DNA from: a virus
Reading direction: 5' to 3' (one strand)
DNA: 48,197 bases
Virus record (IMG/VR): IMGVR_UViG_3300045240_000024
Span: 1 to 48,197 of that record
Below, piece by piece: positions 16,653 through 24,135 of the stretch (its first letter is position 1; each line of letters opens with the position of its first letter). The translations under genes were made by a program, and so were the position numbers. The notes below the pieces were generated by a model, which saw only the letters and a program-made list of their open reading frames with translations, had not been told where the DNA came from and made no database searches.

Positions 16653-18934
16653 TGGCCGTTCTCGATAACGACCCGCTGGCGCAGACACTGGCGGACACGC
16701 CCGCGGGCGAAGATCTTCAGACGCTCTTCGGCCTCGAAAAGAAGAACGAAGATCTCCTAGACCGCGATCCGCCCGATCCGCCCCAGCAGCGCAAGGAACT
16801 CGTCTCGGATTGGTGCGGCAAGGTCAAGCGCGCCAAGAAATACTGGGGGCCGGTCTACGACCGGATGAAGTCGGATCAGGACTTCGCCGCGGGCTACCAG
16901 TGGTCGAAGGAGGAGAAAGACGACCGATACACCGCGAACCTGACGCTTCGCATCATCTCGCAGCGCGTGGCGTTCTTCTACGCCAAGAACCCCAAGTTCG
17001 AAGCGCGGCGTCGCCAGCGGATCATGAATACCGTCTGGGACGGCGACCAGAGCACGCTGATGGCCCTTCAGCAAAGCGCAGCCCAAGTCTCGCAGCAAGT
17101 CGCGATGGGCGTCATGGACCCCGCTATGGCCCAACAGGCGCAGGCCACGGCCATGCCGATCATTCAGGATGCGGCCCGGGTCAAGCAGCAGGAAGAGACA
17201 CTGGGCAAGATCGGCAAGACGCTTGAGCTTTTCTTCCGTTCGCAGATCGAGGGAGCCGCGCACGACTTCAAGCAAATGATGAAGATGACGGTGCGGCGCG
17301 CCTCGACTACGGGCGTCGGCTACGTCAAGCTCGGGTTCGAGCGCGTCATGCAGAAGAAGCCCGACATCGAGCAGCGCCTCGCAGACATCTCGAACCGGCT
17401 CTCGACGCTCACTCGTCTCAGCGCCGATCTCCACGACGACGAAACCGACATCAACGGCCCCGAGGCCGAGCAGCTACGCCTCCTGATGCAGGATCTCAGC
17501 AGCCAGATGCAAGTCGTCGTGCGCGAGGGGCTCACGTTCGATTACCCAATGTCCACGTCGATCATCCCCGATCCGAAGCTCATATCGCTCAGGGAGTTCT
17601 TGGGCGCGGATTGGGTCGCGGAGGAGTACGTTCTTTCGCCAAACGACGTGAAGGAAATCTACGAGGTTGATGTCGGCAAATCCTTTAACGCCTACAAGGG
17701 CGTCGATGATGGCGTCACGGTCACTTCCCGCTCCGGGTTCGTGGTGCTGCAAGACAAAACCTCCAAGACCGACAGCCGCGAAGGGAACGACGGGCGCTCG
17801 TGCTGTGTCTGGGAAGTCTACAATCGCAAGGACGGGCTGGTCTACACGCTCTGTGATGGATACCCCGATTTCCTGCGCGAGCCCGCGTCGCCCGAAGTCT
17901 ACACCGACAGATTTTGGCCGTGGTTTGTTCTGACGCTCAACGAGATCGACCACGAGACGATGATCTTCCCGCCATCGGACGTGAAGCTGATCCGCGACAT
18001 GCAGATGGAGTACAACCGTTCGCGCCAAGGCATGCGCGAGCATCGGCGCGCCGCGCGGCCTAAGACCGTCGTCGCAAGCGGCATGGTGGACGCCGAAGAC
18101 CTGGAGAAGCTGTCGAACCACCCCGATAACGCAATCATCGAATTGAACGGGCTCCAGCCGGGCCAGAAGGTCGAGGATCTGCTCCAAGCTTTCAGAGGCC
18201 CGCCCATTGATCCGAACCTCTACGAAACCGAGCAGAACTTCACCGACATGATGCGCGTGTCTGGCATCCAAGACGCCAACATCGGAGCCACGTCGGGGTC
18301 GCCCAGCGCGACGCAGTCGAACATCGCTGAAGCCTCGCGCGCCACCGCGATGGGCTCCAACATCGACGACATCGACGATCTCCTGACCGGGATCGCCCGC
18401 GCCGGATCACAGATCCTGCTGCAAGAGTGCTCCGTAGACACGGTGAAGCGCATCGTGGGCGAAGGCGCGGCGTGGCCCGATCTCTCCAAGCAGCAAGTCG
18501 CTGACGAGATCTGGCTCCAGATCGAGGCGGGTTCCACCGGGCGGCCGAACCAAGCGCAGGAGATTGCCAACGCCGAACGGCTCTTCCCCCTCCTTCTCCA
18601 GATCCCGGGGATCAAGCCCGAGTGGCTGGCGAAGGAACTGATCAAGCGGCTCGACGACAAGCTCGATATTACCAATGCTTTCCAGAGCATGCTGCCGTCG
18701 ATCATCGCGCTCAACGGCATGGCGTCGCGTCAAGGGATCGGTCCCGAAGCGCCCGGCGGCCCGATGGACTTCCCCGGTCGAGGCGCTGCTCAGGGGCCAG
18801 CCGGAGCGTCGAACGCTCCGCGGGGCGCTCCCCCGGGCGCACAAAGACCCGGTGACCAGACCGGGCGGCCGCCCCCGCCGAGCCCGGTGCCCGGCCCCGT
18901 AGCGCCTCCATCGGGAGGCCACCCCATTGCGTAG
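16652..18934 (+). CDS. Portal protein
   Basis: A 760-residue protein that begins at ATG 16652 after GGAGG at a 6-nt spacing and overlaps the terL stop by one base. Its position directly after TerL, its length, and its helical Gln/Asp-rich central part are those of podovirus portals. They form the dodecameric ring at the capsid vertex. The segment PDIEQRLADISNRLSTLT is predicted helical, and the last 60 residues are Pro/Gly-rich and disordered. It carries several CAGACAC copies, including AQTLADT at the N-terminus, where the rare ACA codon is used. Confidence 0.88.
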   Translation: MAVLDNDPLAQTLADTPAGEDLQTLFGLEKKNEDLLDRDPPDPPQQRKELVSDWCGKVKRAKKYWGPVYDRMKSDQDFAAGYQWSKEEKDDRYTANLTLRIISQRVAFFYAKNPKFEARRRQRIMNTVWDGDQSTLMALQQSAAQVSQQVAMGVMDPAMAQQAQATAMPIIQDAARVKQQEETLGKIGKTLELFFRSQIEGAAHDFKQMMKMTVRRASTTGVGYVKLGFERVMQKKPDIEQRLADISNRLSTLTRLSADLHDDETDINGPEAEQLRLLMQDLSSQMQVVVREGLTFDYPMSTSIIPDPKLISLREFLGADWVAEEYVLSPNDVKEIYEVDVGKSFNAYKGVDDGVTVTSRSGFVVLQDKTSKTDSREGNDGRSCCVWEVYNRKDGLVYTLCDGYPDFLREPASPEVYTDRFWPWFVLTLNEIDHETMIFPPSDVKLIRDMQMEYNRSRQGMREHRRAARPKTVVASGMVDAEDLEKLSNHPDNAIIELNGLQPGQKVEDLLQAFRGPPIDPNLYETEQNFTDMMRVSGIQDANIGATSGSPSATQSNIAEASRATAMGSNIDDIDDLLTGIARAGSQILLQECSVDTVKRIVGEGAAWPDLSKQQVADEIWLQIEAGSTGRPNQAQEIANAERLFPLLLQIPGIKPEWLAKELIKRLDDKLDITNAFQSMLPSIIALNGMASRQGIGPEAPGGPMDFPGRGAAQGPAGASNAPRGAPPGAQRPGDQTGRPPPPSPVPGPVAPPSGGHPIA

Positions 18935-18956
18935 CGTCGTTCCCGCGCGTAATAGA

Positions 18957-18982
18957 CACAGACACGGACATCCGTGTCTGTG
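18957..18982. promoter_or_regulatory. Perfect palindrome built from two CAGACAC motifs
   Basis: Two 12-bp arms, CACAGACACGGA and TCCGTGTCTGTG, flank a CA spacer in the portal-scaffold gap. Each arm contains one genome-wide heptamer in opposite orientation. It is a candidate protein-binding operator, or an mRNA hairpin controlling scaffold translation. Confidence 0.8.
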
Positions 18983-18997
18983 GAGATCGTGACGTTT

Positions 18998-20041
18998 ATG
19001 GCAGACCCGTCCACTGCCAACCCAGAGAGCTTAGAGCAAGGCGCGCCAGACACAGGCGTGGTCGAGCACGAGGCCAAATCCGACGTAACCGCGCCCCCGT
19101 CAAGCGCTGAGAAGAGCGAAACTAAGGAGACGCTTCTCGAAGCGGTTCTGAAGGCCGTCCAGCCCGAGGAAACTGCCGAAGAGAAAGATCTCGCCGGGAC
19201 TTCGCCACCCTCGGAGAGCGCCACTAGTCCAGCCGACGCTACGAAAGCCGAAGCCGACAAAGGGCCAGACCTAACCAAAGACCCAACGCCCGAAGAACTG
19301 GCGGCGTACAACACACGCACCCGCCAGCGCATCGAGAAGTTGCTTGGAGAACGCAACGGCTTCCGGGCCGAGGCCGAAGTCACGCAGACACTGCGAAATT
19401 TTCTCGTCACGAACGACATCGCGCGCGAGGATTTCCAGTTAACGCTCGACTTGGCCGCGGCCATGAGACGAGGCGACTTCAAATCGTTTTTGGAAGGCGT
19501 CGGTCCCTACGTCCAATTGGCGACGCAGGCGTTGGGGGTGACGCTGCCGCCCGATCTCGACGCCGAGGTTAAGGCGCAGCGCTTGACGTTCGACGCGGCG
19601 GCCCAAATGTCGCGCGACCGATATGCGAGGGCTCTTGCCGAGCAGCGCGCCAGCCGCGCCACTCAGGTGATGGACACTCAAAAATCGACCGCGCAGCAAG
19701 AGCACCTAGCCCGTTCCATCGAGCAGACTGTCGCTCAGTGGGAAGCAGGCATCCGTCAGAGCGACCCGGATTATGGGCGCAAAGAAGAAACCGTTCGGCA
19801 ACTTCTTTGGTCCGTCGTTCAGGAGCAAGGCGCGCCCCGGTCCCCGGAGCACGCTGTCGAAATCGCGAAGGAAGCCTATAACCGGGCCAACAGCGCGCTT
19901 CGATCCTTCGTTCCCCAGAAGCAACCCACCAAAGCCGTTCCGAGCAGCGTCAACAACCGCGCCGCGTCAGGCGCACGCCCGGAACCGCGCTCCCTCATGG
20001 AAGCCGCAGAACTCGGACTTGCGCGTGCTCGCGGAGCTTAA
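18998..20041 (+). CDS. Capsid scaffolding protein
   Basis: A 347-residue acidic, highly charged protein (ETKETLLEAVLKAVQPEE and many Glu/Lys/Ala) with long helices and a Gln/Arg-rich C-terminal half. It lies between portal and major capsid, the classic scaffold position. Scaffolds guide capsid assembly and are then lost. The ATG at 18998 (MADPSTANPE) is chosen over the GTG at 18974, because that start would fall within the palindrome; GGAG lies 12 nt upstream, a rather long spacing. If the palindrome folds in mRNA it could limit scaffold translation. Confidence 0.75.
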   Translation: MADPSTANPESLEQGAPDTGVVEHEAKSDVTAPPSSAEKSETKETLLEAVLKAVQPEETAEEKDLAGTSPPSESATSPADATKAEADKGPDLTKDPTPEELAAYNTRTRQRIEKLLGERNGFRAEAEVTQTLRNFLVTNDIAREDFQLTLDLAAAMRRGDFKSFLEGVGPYVQLATQALGVTLPPDLDAEVKAQRLTFDAAAQMSRDRYARALAEQRASRATQVMDTQKSTAQQEHLARSIEQTVAQWEAGIRQSDPDYGRKEETVRQLLWSVVQEQGAPRSPEHAVEIAKEAYNRANSALRSFVPQKQPTKAVPSSVNNRAASGARPEPRSLMEAAELGLARARGA

Positions 20042-20061
20042 CGCTCTGACGGAGCAGTCTC

Positions 20062-21177
20062 ATGGCTTTCACAGCAGGCGAACTCGCGAGCATCGCTAAC
20101 TCGGCGCTCGACTTCTACTTCAACAAAGGCGGTCAGTTCGACCAGACGATCCAGAACAAGCCGCTTCTCAATCTGTTTGAGAGCCGCAAGAAGACGTTCC
20201 CGGGCGGCAAGGGCAACATCTCGCTCGCAGTCGTCGGCACCTACGGCGACGGCTCCGGCAACGATGTCGTCAAGGGCTACACCCACAACGACGCCGTCGG
20301 GTTCTTCACCCCGGCCAACGTCAAGCGGGCGAACTTCCCGTGGCGCGAACACCATCTTGGCTTGACGCTCACCCACACCGAACTGAAGATCGACGGCATC
20401 TCGGTCGTAGACACCAACGGCGAGAAGACCACCGAGCACTCCAAGCGCGAGATGACGGTTCTTGTGAACCTCCTCGAGCAGAAACTGTTCTCGCTGGGCG
20501 AGCAATACGCCCGAACGATGAACACGCTGATGTGGGCTGACGGAACCGGCGACGCAAAAGCTCTCGCCGGGATGCAGTCGATCATCAAGGCGAACCCCTG
20601 CACTGGCACGGTGGGAGGCATCGACCAGACGACCGCCACGGGGTTCAACTGGTGGCGCAACCGTGCTCGTACAGCGGCGATGGCGACCCAGATCGGTACG
20701 GTGCCTGCGGACGCGATCTCCGGCGGCGACGCGATCACGTCGGCGACGACCGCGGGCGGCGCGCTCCTTCAGGCGCTGCAACACGAGTATTTCCAGCTTA
20801 TCCGTTACGGCGGCAAGCCGACGGTCGCGTTCGCCGGAAGCGCTTTCCTCGACGCCCTGATGATCGAGCGCCGGGCGAACGGCTTCTACTCGATGACCGG
20901 GTTCTCGCAGTCGCAGGACATTTCGTCGGGCGACATCATCCTGCCCGGCGGAACGAAGGTGCAGTACGATCCGACGCTGGACGATCTCGGGTTCTCGAAG
21001 CGCATGTATTGGTTCGACCCGAGAAACATCTTCCTGATGGCGATGGAAGATGAATGGCGCAAGGACCACACCCCGGCGCGGCCCTACAACATTTTCGTCC
21101 TCTACAAGTCGATCACTTCGACCGGCCAGATCGTCGGGAGCCAGCTTAATTCGTCGCTGGTCATCGACATCAAGTGA
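20062..21177 (+). CDS. Major capsid protein
   Basis: A 371-residue protein, the usual length for short capsids of HK97 fold. It begins MAFTAGELASIANSALDFYF and has the GGIDQTTATGFNWWRNR element typical of one phage capsid family (about residues 186-203). It follows the scaffold gene at a 20-bp gap. Codon usage is the most regular of the window, as expected for a highly expressed gene. A hairpin pair downstream may end or attenuate the transcript. Confidence 0.85.
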   Translation: MAFTAGELASIANSALDFYFNKGGQFDQTIQNKPLLNLFESRKKTFPGGKGNISLAVVGTYGDGSGNDVVKGYTHNDAVGFFTPANVKRANFPWREHHLGLTLTHTELKIDGISVVDTNGEKTTEHSKREMTVLVNLLEQKLFSLGEQYARTMNTLMWADGTGDAKALAGMQSIIKANPCTGTVGGIDQTTATGFNWWRNRARTAAMATQIGTVPADAISGGDAITSATTAGGALLQALQHEYFQLIRYGGKPTVAFAGSAFLDALMIERRANGFYSMTGFSQSQDISSGDIILPGGTKVQYDPTLDDLGFSKRMYWFDPRNIFLMAMEDEWRKDHTPARPYNIFVLYKSITSTGQIVGSQLNSSLVIDIK

Positions 21178-21184
21178 CGCTAGG

Positions 21185-21273
21185 ATCGCTGGGTAGGCCA
21201 GCGATAGCGACCCCCCTAAGTCGTGTCTGGTGTTTCTGAGAACCGGGGCCGGGGAACGGACAAAGCTCCCCGG
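21185..21273 (+). terminator. Two hairpins after the capsid gene
   Basis: An 8-bp stem (ATCGCTGG / CCAGCGAT, 21185-21205, loop GTAGG) and a second 7-bp stem (CCGGGGA / TCCCCGG, 21249-21273). Neither has a U-tract, so partial termination or mRNA processing is more likely than full termination. A GTGTCTG heptamer lies between them. Confidence 0.5.
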
Positions 21274-21295
21274 AACCCGATGCGGGAGTTCAGTC

Positions 21296-21478
21296 ATGGC
21301 AAAAGGCTCGATCAAGAAGTCAGGGACGTTCCAAGGCAAGAGCAACAAGTTGGGTCACGGCGGCCGCGCCGCCCAGCTTGAAGCGAAGGGCGTACCCGGA
21401 GGCGTGATCGGGGACTTGGCCCGCAAAGCGCAGGCCGCGCCCGGCCAGAAGAATTACCACGGAGGGCGAAAAAAGTGA
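21296..21478 (+). CDS. Small basic protein
   Basis: A 60-residue Lys/Gly-rich protein (MAKGSIKKSGTFQGKSNKLGHGGRAAQLEAKG) ending in HGGRKK. A GGGAG site lies 7 nt before the ATG. It starts a tightly overlapping set with the two anti-defence candidates after the capsid gene. The high positive charge could suit nucleic-acid binding or a capsid-associated role. I do not recognise a family. Confidence 0.65.
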   Translation: MAKGSIKKSGTFQGKSNKLGHGGRAAQLEAKGVPGGVIGDLARKAQAAPGQKNYHGGRKK

Positions 21479-21702
21479 CCGGAGAGACCATCGGCTGGGC
21501 CGTCAAGCAAATGCACAACGGCGACAAAGTTCGACGCGCAGGCTGGAACGGCAAGGGCATGTGGCTCGAATTGCAGACACCGGACGCGCATTCCAAGATG
21601 ACGTTGCCCTACGTCTATATGTCCACGGCGCAGGGCGATCTGGTGCCGTGGCTGTGCAGCCAGACCGATTTGCTGGCGACCGATTGGGAGACTGCAAATT
21701 GA
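21475..21702 (+). CDS. tad2: Tad2-family (DUF2829) anti-Thoeris protein
   Basis: A 75-residue protein matching the DUF2829 pattern along its length: TIGWAVKQMHNGDKVRRAGWNGKGMWLEL at the start, and a C-terminal LVPWLCSQTDLLATDWE. Tad2 proteins of this family bind and sequester the cyclic ADP-ribose-type messenger made by Thoeris, so they block NADase activation. Assignment rests on family resemblance, not on tested activity. The GTG start overlaps the upstream stop in GTGA, and the next gene (TTG in TTGA) follows the same way, so the two probable sponges are translated together. Confidence 0.8.
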   Translation: MTGETIGWAVKQMHNGDKVRRAGWNGKGMWLELQTPDAHSKMTLPYVYMSTAQGDLVPWLCSQTDLLATDWETAN

Positions 21703-21926
21703 GCATTTCTAGCGAGAGCGACGAGCGCACCGCCAACAACACGGTGCGCCACCAGTACCGGACGCTCACCGAGGAAGAGAAGAAAGCGATGATCGCCGTC
21801 AAGGACGCGGGCCTTGCGCTTCTCGAAACGCTCGACCGTTTTTGCCACCCGGGGCGTGAGACATCGCTCGCCAAGACCAAGGCCGAAGAAGCCGTCATGT
21901 GGGCGGTCAAAGGGATCACCGGGTAG
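21699..21926 (+). CDS. acb2: Acb2/Tad1-family small protein
   Basis: A 75-residue protein from TTG 21699. It carries the hairpin-domain signature RHQYRTLTEEEKKAMIAVKD and the closing SLAKTKAEEAVMWAVKGITG, typical of small phage Acb2/Tad1-domain proteins. Family members act as sponges for cyclic nucleotides made by CBASS (and, for Tad1, Thoeris). Lying 4 bp into the end of the Tad2 gene, it completes a two-sponge pair placed between capsid and tail-adaptor genes. Some Acb2-domain proteins have no proven anti-defence role, so function is probable, not certain. The TTG is the only start between the two stops that fits. Confidence 0.72.
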   Translation: MSISSESDERTANNTVRHQYRTLTEEEKKAMIAVKDAGLALLETLDRFCHPGRETSLAKTKAEEAVMWAVKGITG

Positions 21927-21983
21927 GGCAACCCCTCTCGGTGTCTGCGCGTTGATAGTGCGTTCGACACAGGAGAACCCATC

Positions 21984-22631
21984 ATGGCTTTCAAAGACAA
22001 CCACAAGCCCCCGGCTCCCCCGGTCAAGGGGTTCCCCGGCCAGAAACACTCGCCGTCGCCCAGCGCGTCGCAACCGCCCCGGCCTCCGCAGCAACCGCCG
22101 GGATCGCCGCCCAAGCCGTCCGATCCAGCGCCCCGGCCCGGGCAACCGGCTCATAGCGGATCGGCTCCCCGCGATCCTGTGCTGGGAGACGTTGAACCGT
22201 TGCGACGCGAAACTGAGACGCTTCCCGTGGCGGCGCATCCCGGCCCTGATCGCGACGAGCCCGTCGGCCACGCGCGCCACGCCGAGACACCCGAGGAAGT
22301 CGAGAAGATCTCGGCTATGGAAGGCTTCGGCGCTTCCAGCAATCGTCGCGTTCCGCCTCCGGGTTCGCCCCACTATGTCGCGGGGCAACCCGTCGATGAC
22401 GAAGAGTGGGAGAAGACCGAGCGCGAAGCCAATCGCCTCGCTGAAAAAGGCAGGGAGCAGCGCAGCGAAGCCGAGAAGCGGATCGCTGAGAACAATCAGG
22501 GCGATCCGAATTATCACCCGGCGGACCCGGACCACCGCGATCCGCAAGCCGGTGGAAAGCGCGGAGAACTCAACCCTGATCCGCACACCAAAGACGAAGA
22601 CGACGACAGGAAGAACAAGGGGAAAAAGTGA
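21984..22631 (+). CDS. Disordered proline-rich protein
   Basis: A 215-residue protein, Pro/Gln/Ser-rich over the first 100 residues and highly charged after (EKTEREANRLAEKGREQRSEAEKR), ending in Lys. A strong AGGAGAAC site precedes the ATG. A longer frame across the same DNA gives a Ser/Arg-rich shadow and is rejected. Its place in the head-completion block suggests a minor structural or assembly protein; no domain is recognised. Confidence 0.6.
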   Translation: MAFKDNHKPPAPPVKGFPGQKHSPSPSASQPPRPPQQPPGSPPKPSDPAPRPGQPAHSGSAPRDPVLGDVEPLRRETETLPVAAHPGPDRDEPVGHARHAETPEEVEKISAMEGFGASSNRRVPPPGSPHYVAGQPVDDEEWEKTEREANRLAEKGREQRSEAEKRIAENNQGDPNYHPADPDHRDPQAGGKRGELNPDPHTKDEDDDRKNKGKK

Positions 22632-23038
22632 ACGAACGCGAAGAAGGCTACATGCAGCAGCATCTTTGCTCCTGCATGATCGACATTGCGGGCGAGGGTC
22701 TTACCGTCGTCAACCGCGACGCCGACAATCCGGTGGCGTGGCCCGAGATCCTCGTCCTGCAATCGCTCCACGGCGACCAGAGTGTGTTCGACATCAAGCC
22801 GGTGGCTCTTGGCCCGCGTGAGACGCAACTGCGCGAAAAAGACCGCATGATGTCGATCTACGGGCGCGACGCGGTCGAGGCGGTCTACGCGGGCAAGGGC
22901 TTCACGATGGAGTGGTTCATGCCCGGGTGGCCCATCGACCCGGCGAAGGCGTCGAAGCGCCAGCAAAAGACGCTGGCGCGGGAAAAGCGTGTCCAGAGGC
23001 ACGAACCGGACGAAGAGGCGGCTGACGCCCGCATCTGA
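22628..23038 (+). CDS. Conserved-type hypothetical structural-region protein
   Basis: A 136-residue protein starting at GTG in a GTGA overlap. It has a well-mixed composition with alpha/beta character (VLQSLHGDQSVFDIKPVAL, MMSIYGRDAVEAVYAGKGF) and a basic helical C-terminus. It sits between the disordered protein and the adaptor gene. A head-completion or minor capsid role is inferred from position only. Confidence 0.6.
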   Translation: MNEREEGYMQQHLCSCMIDIAGEGLTVVNRDADNPVAWPEILVLQSLHGDQSVFDIKPVALGPRETQLREKDRMMSIYGRDAVEAVYAGKGFTMEWFMPGWPIDPAKASKRQQKTLAREKRVQRHEPDEEAADARI

Positions 23039-23055
23039 CACAGGAGGGTTCTGTC

Positions 23056-23841
23056 ATGGCCCCGCGCTCGATGGAAGTCGGCGTCGCGCTGAGTGAGCTT
23101 CGCCGTCGCCTGATGGCCGAGACGTTTCAGTCCCTCAACCCGAACCAGACGACATCCTCAGTCCCGTTCTACAACTACCAGCTTGACCGCGTGCAGCGCG
23201 AGCAGTGGAACGAGATCGAGTGGCCGCACCTGACGATTTACAAAGACATGCCGATGGTCGCAGGCCAGCGCTACTACGACTATCCGCCACAGTTGCCGTT
23301 CGACAGCATCTTCAGGATCTGGTGGCCGCAGGGCGTGACGTGGGTGCCTCTCGACTATGGCATTACCCCCCAGACCTACGCGACGATGGGCGGCGAGAAC
23401 ATTCAGGCGTGGCCGCCCCGGCGCTGGCGCAACTGCGCGCTCTACGACGAAGTCTCGGGACAGACACAGCCCGCGGCGCAGTTCGAAGTGTGGCCGACGC
23501 CCGGACCCAGCACGCCCTTCTCGCTTCGCATCGAGGGCAACGCGCCGTTGAACACCCTCGTCGAAGACACCGACATCTGCGTGATCGACGCGACGCTGAT
23601 CGTCTTGTTCGCTGCGTCCGAGATCCTCGCCCAGCAAAAGAGCGAGAGCGCTTCGCTCAAGCTCCAGAAGGCCAACCAGTACCGGCGTCTCTTGGTGGCG
23701 CGCCTCGGCGCGCAGCAGCGCTCGATGAAGTCGCTCTCCAAAGATGGCGGCCACATGGGACCGATTGCCGACGGGCGTCGCCTGACGCCCTATCTCGACT
23801 TCGTGCCTGCGTACCAGCAACTCGGAGGACCGGGTAGCTGA
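23056..23841 (+). CDS. Head-to-tail adaptor-like protein
   Basis: A 261-residue protein with mixed helices and a beta domain. The segment ALSELRRRLMAETFQSLNPNQTTSSVPFYNY opens it, and the central part contains LTIYKDMPMVAGQRYYDYP. Length and position, before the nozzle-like gene, resemble podovirus adaptor proteins (gp11-type) that join the portal to the tail. An AGGAGGG site lies upstream. It overlaps the next gene by one base. Confidence 0.65.
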   Translation: MAPRSMEVGVALSELRRRLMAETFQSLNPNQTTSSVPFYNYQLDRVQREQWNEIEWPHLTIYKDMPMVAGQRYYDYPPQLPFDSIFRIWWPQGVTWVPLDYGITPQTYATMGGENIQAWPPRRWRNCALYDEVSGQTQPAAQFEVWPTPGPSTPFSLRIEGNAPLNTLVEDTDICVIDATLIVLFAASEILAQQKSESASLKLQKANQYRRLLVARLGAQQRSMKSLSKDGGHMGPIADGRRLTPYLDFVPAYQQLGGPGS

Positions 23842-24134
23842 TGGGCGAGGCGAAGCGCAGACACGAGCTTGGCGACCAGCCCATTCAGGCGCAATACACC
23901 GCGGCGATGAACATGGTCGCGCGCATCCTCGACCAGTTCTTCAACCCCGGTGTCGCAGGCAAAGACCGCAAGACCGGCTTCGTCCTGATGGTGTTCCCCT
24001 ACAACGAAGTTCTCAACGAAGACGGACGCTGCAACTACATTTCGAATGGCGCTGACCGCCGCGAGATCATCACCCTGATGAAAGAGCAGATCAAGCGCTT
24101 CGAAGGCCAGCCCGACATCACCGGACACGCCTGA
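23841..24134 (+). CDS. Small conserved structural-region protein
   Basis: A 97-residue protein (MGEAKRRHELGD...) with an amphipathic helical N-terminus and an ordered centre (KTGFVLMVFPYNEVLNEDGRC). It is tightly packed between adaptor and nozzle genes. Family and function are not recognised; a small tail accessory factor is likely from location. Confidence 0.6.
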   Translation: MGEAKRRHELGDQPIQAQYTAAMNMVARILDQFFNPGVAGKDRKTGFVLMVFPYNEVLNEDGRCNYISNGADRREIITLMKEQIKRFEGQPDITGHA

Positions 24135-24135
24135 A

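Noticed and set aside
20038-21348. A 436-codon frame opposite the capsid gene
   Set aside because: It is a shadow of the capsid gene and runs against the operon direction.
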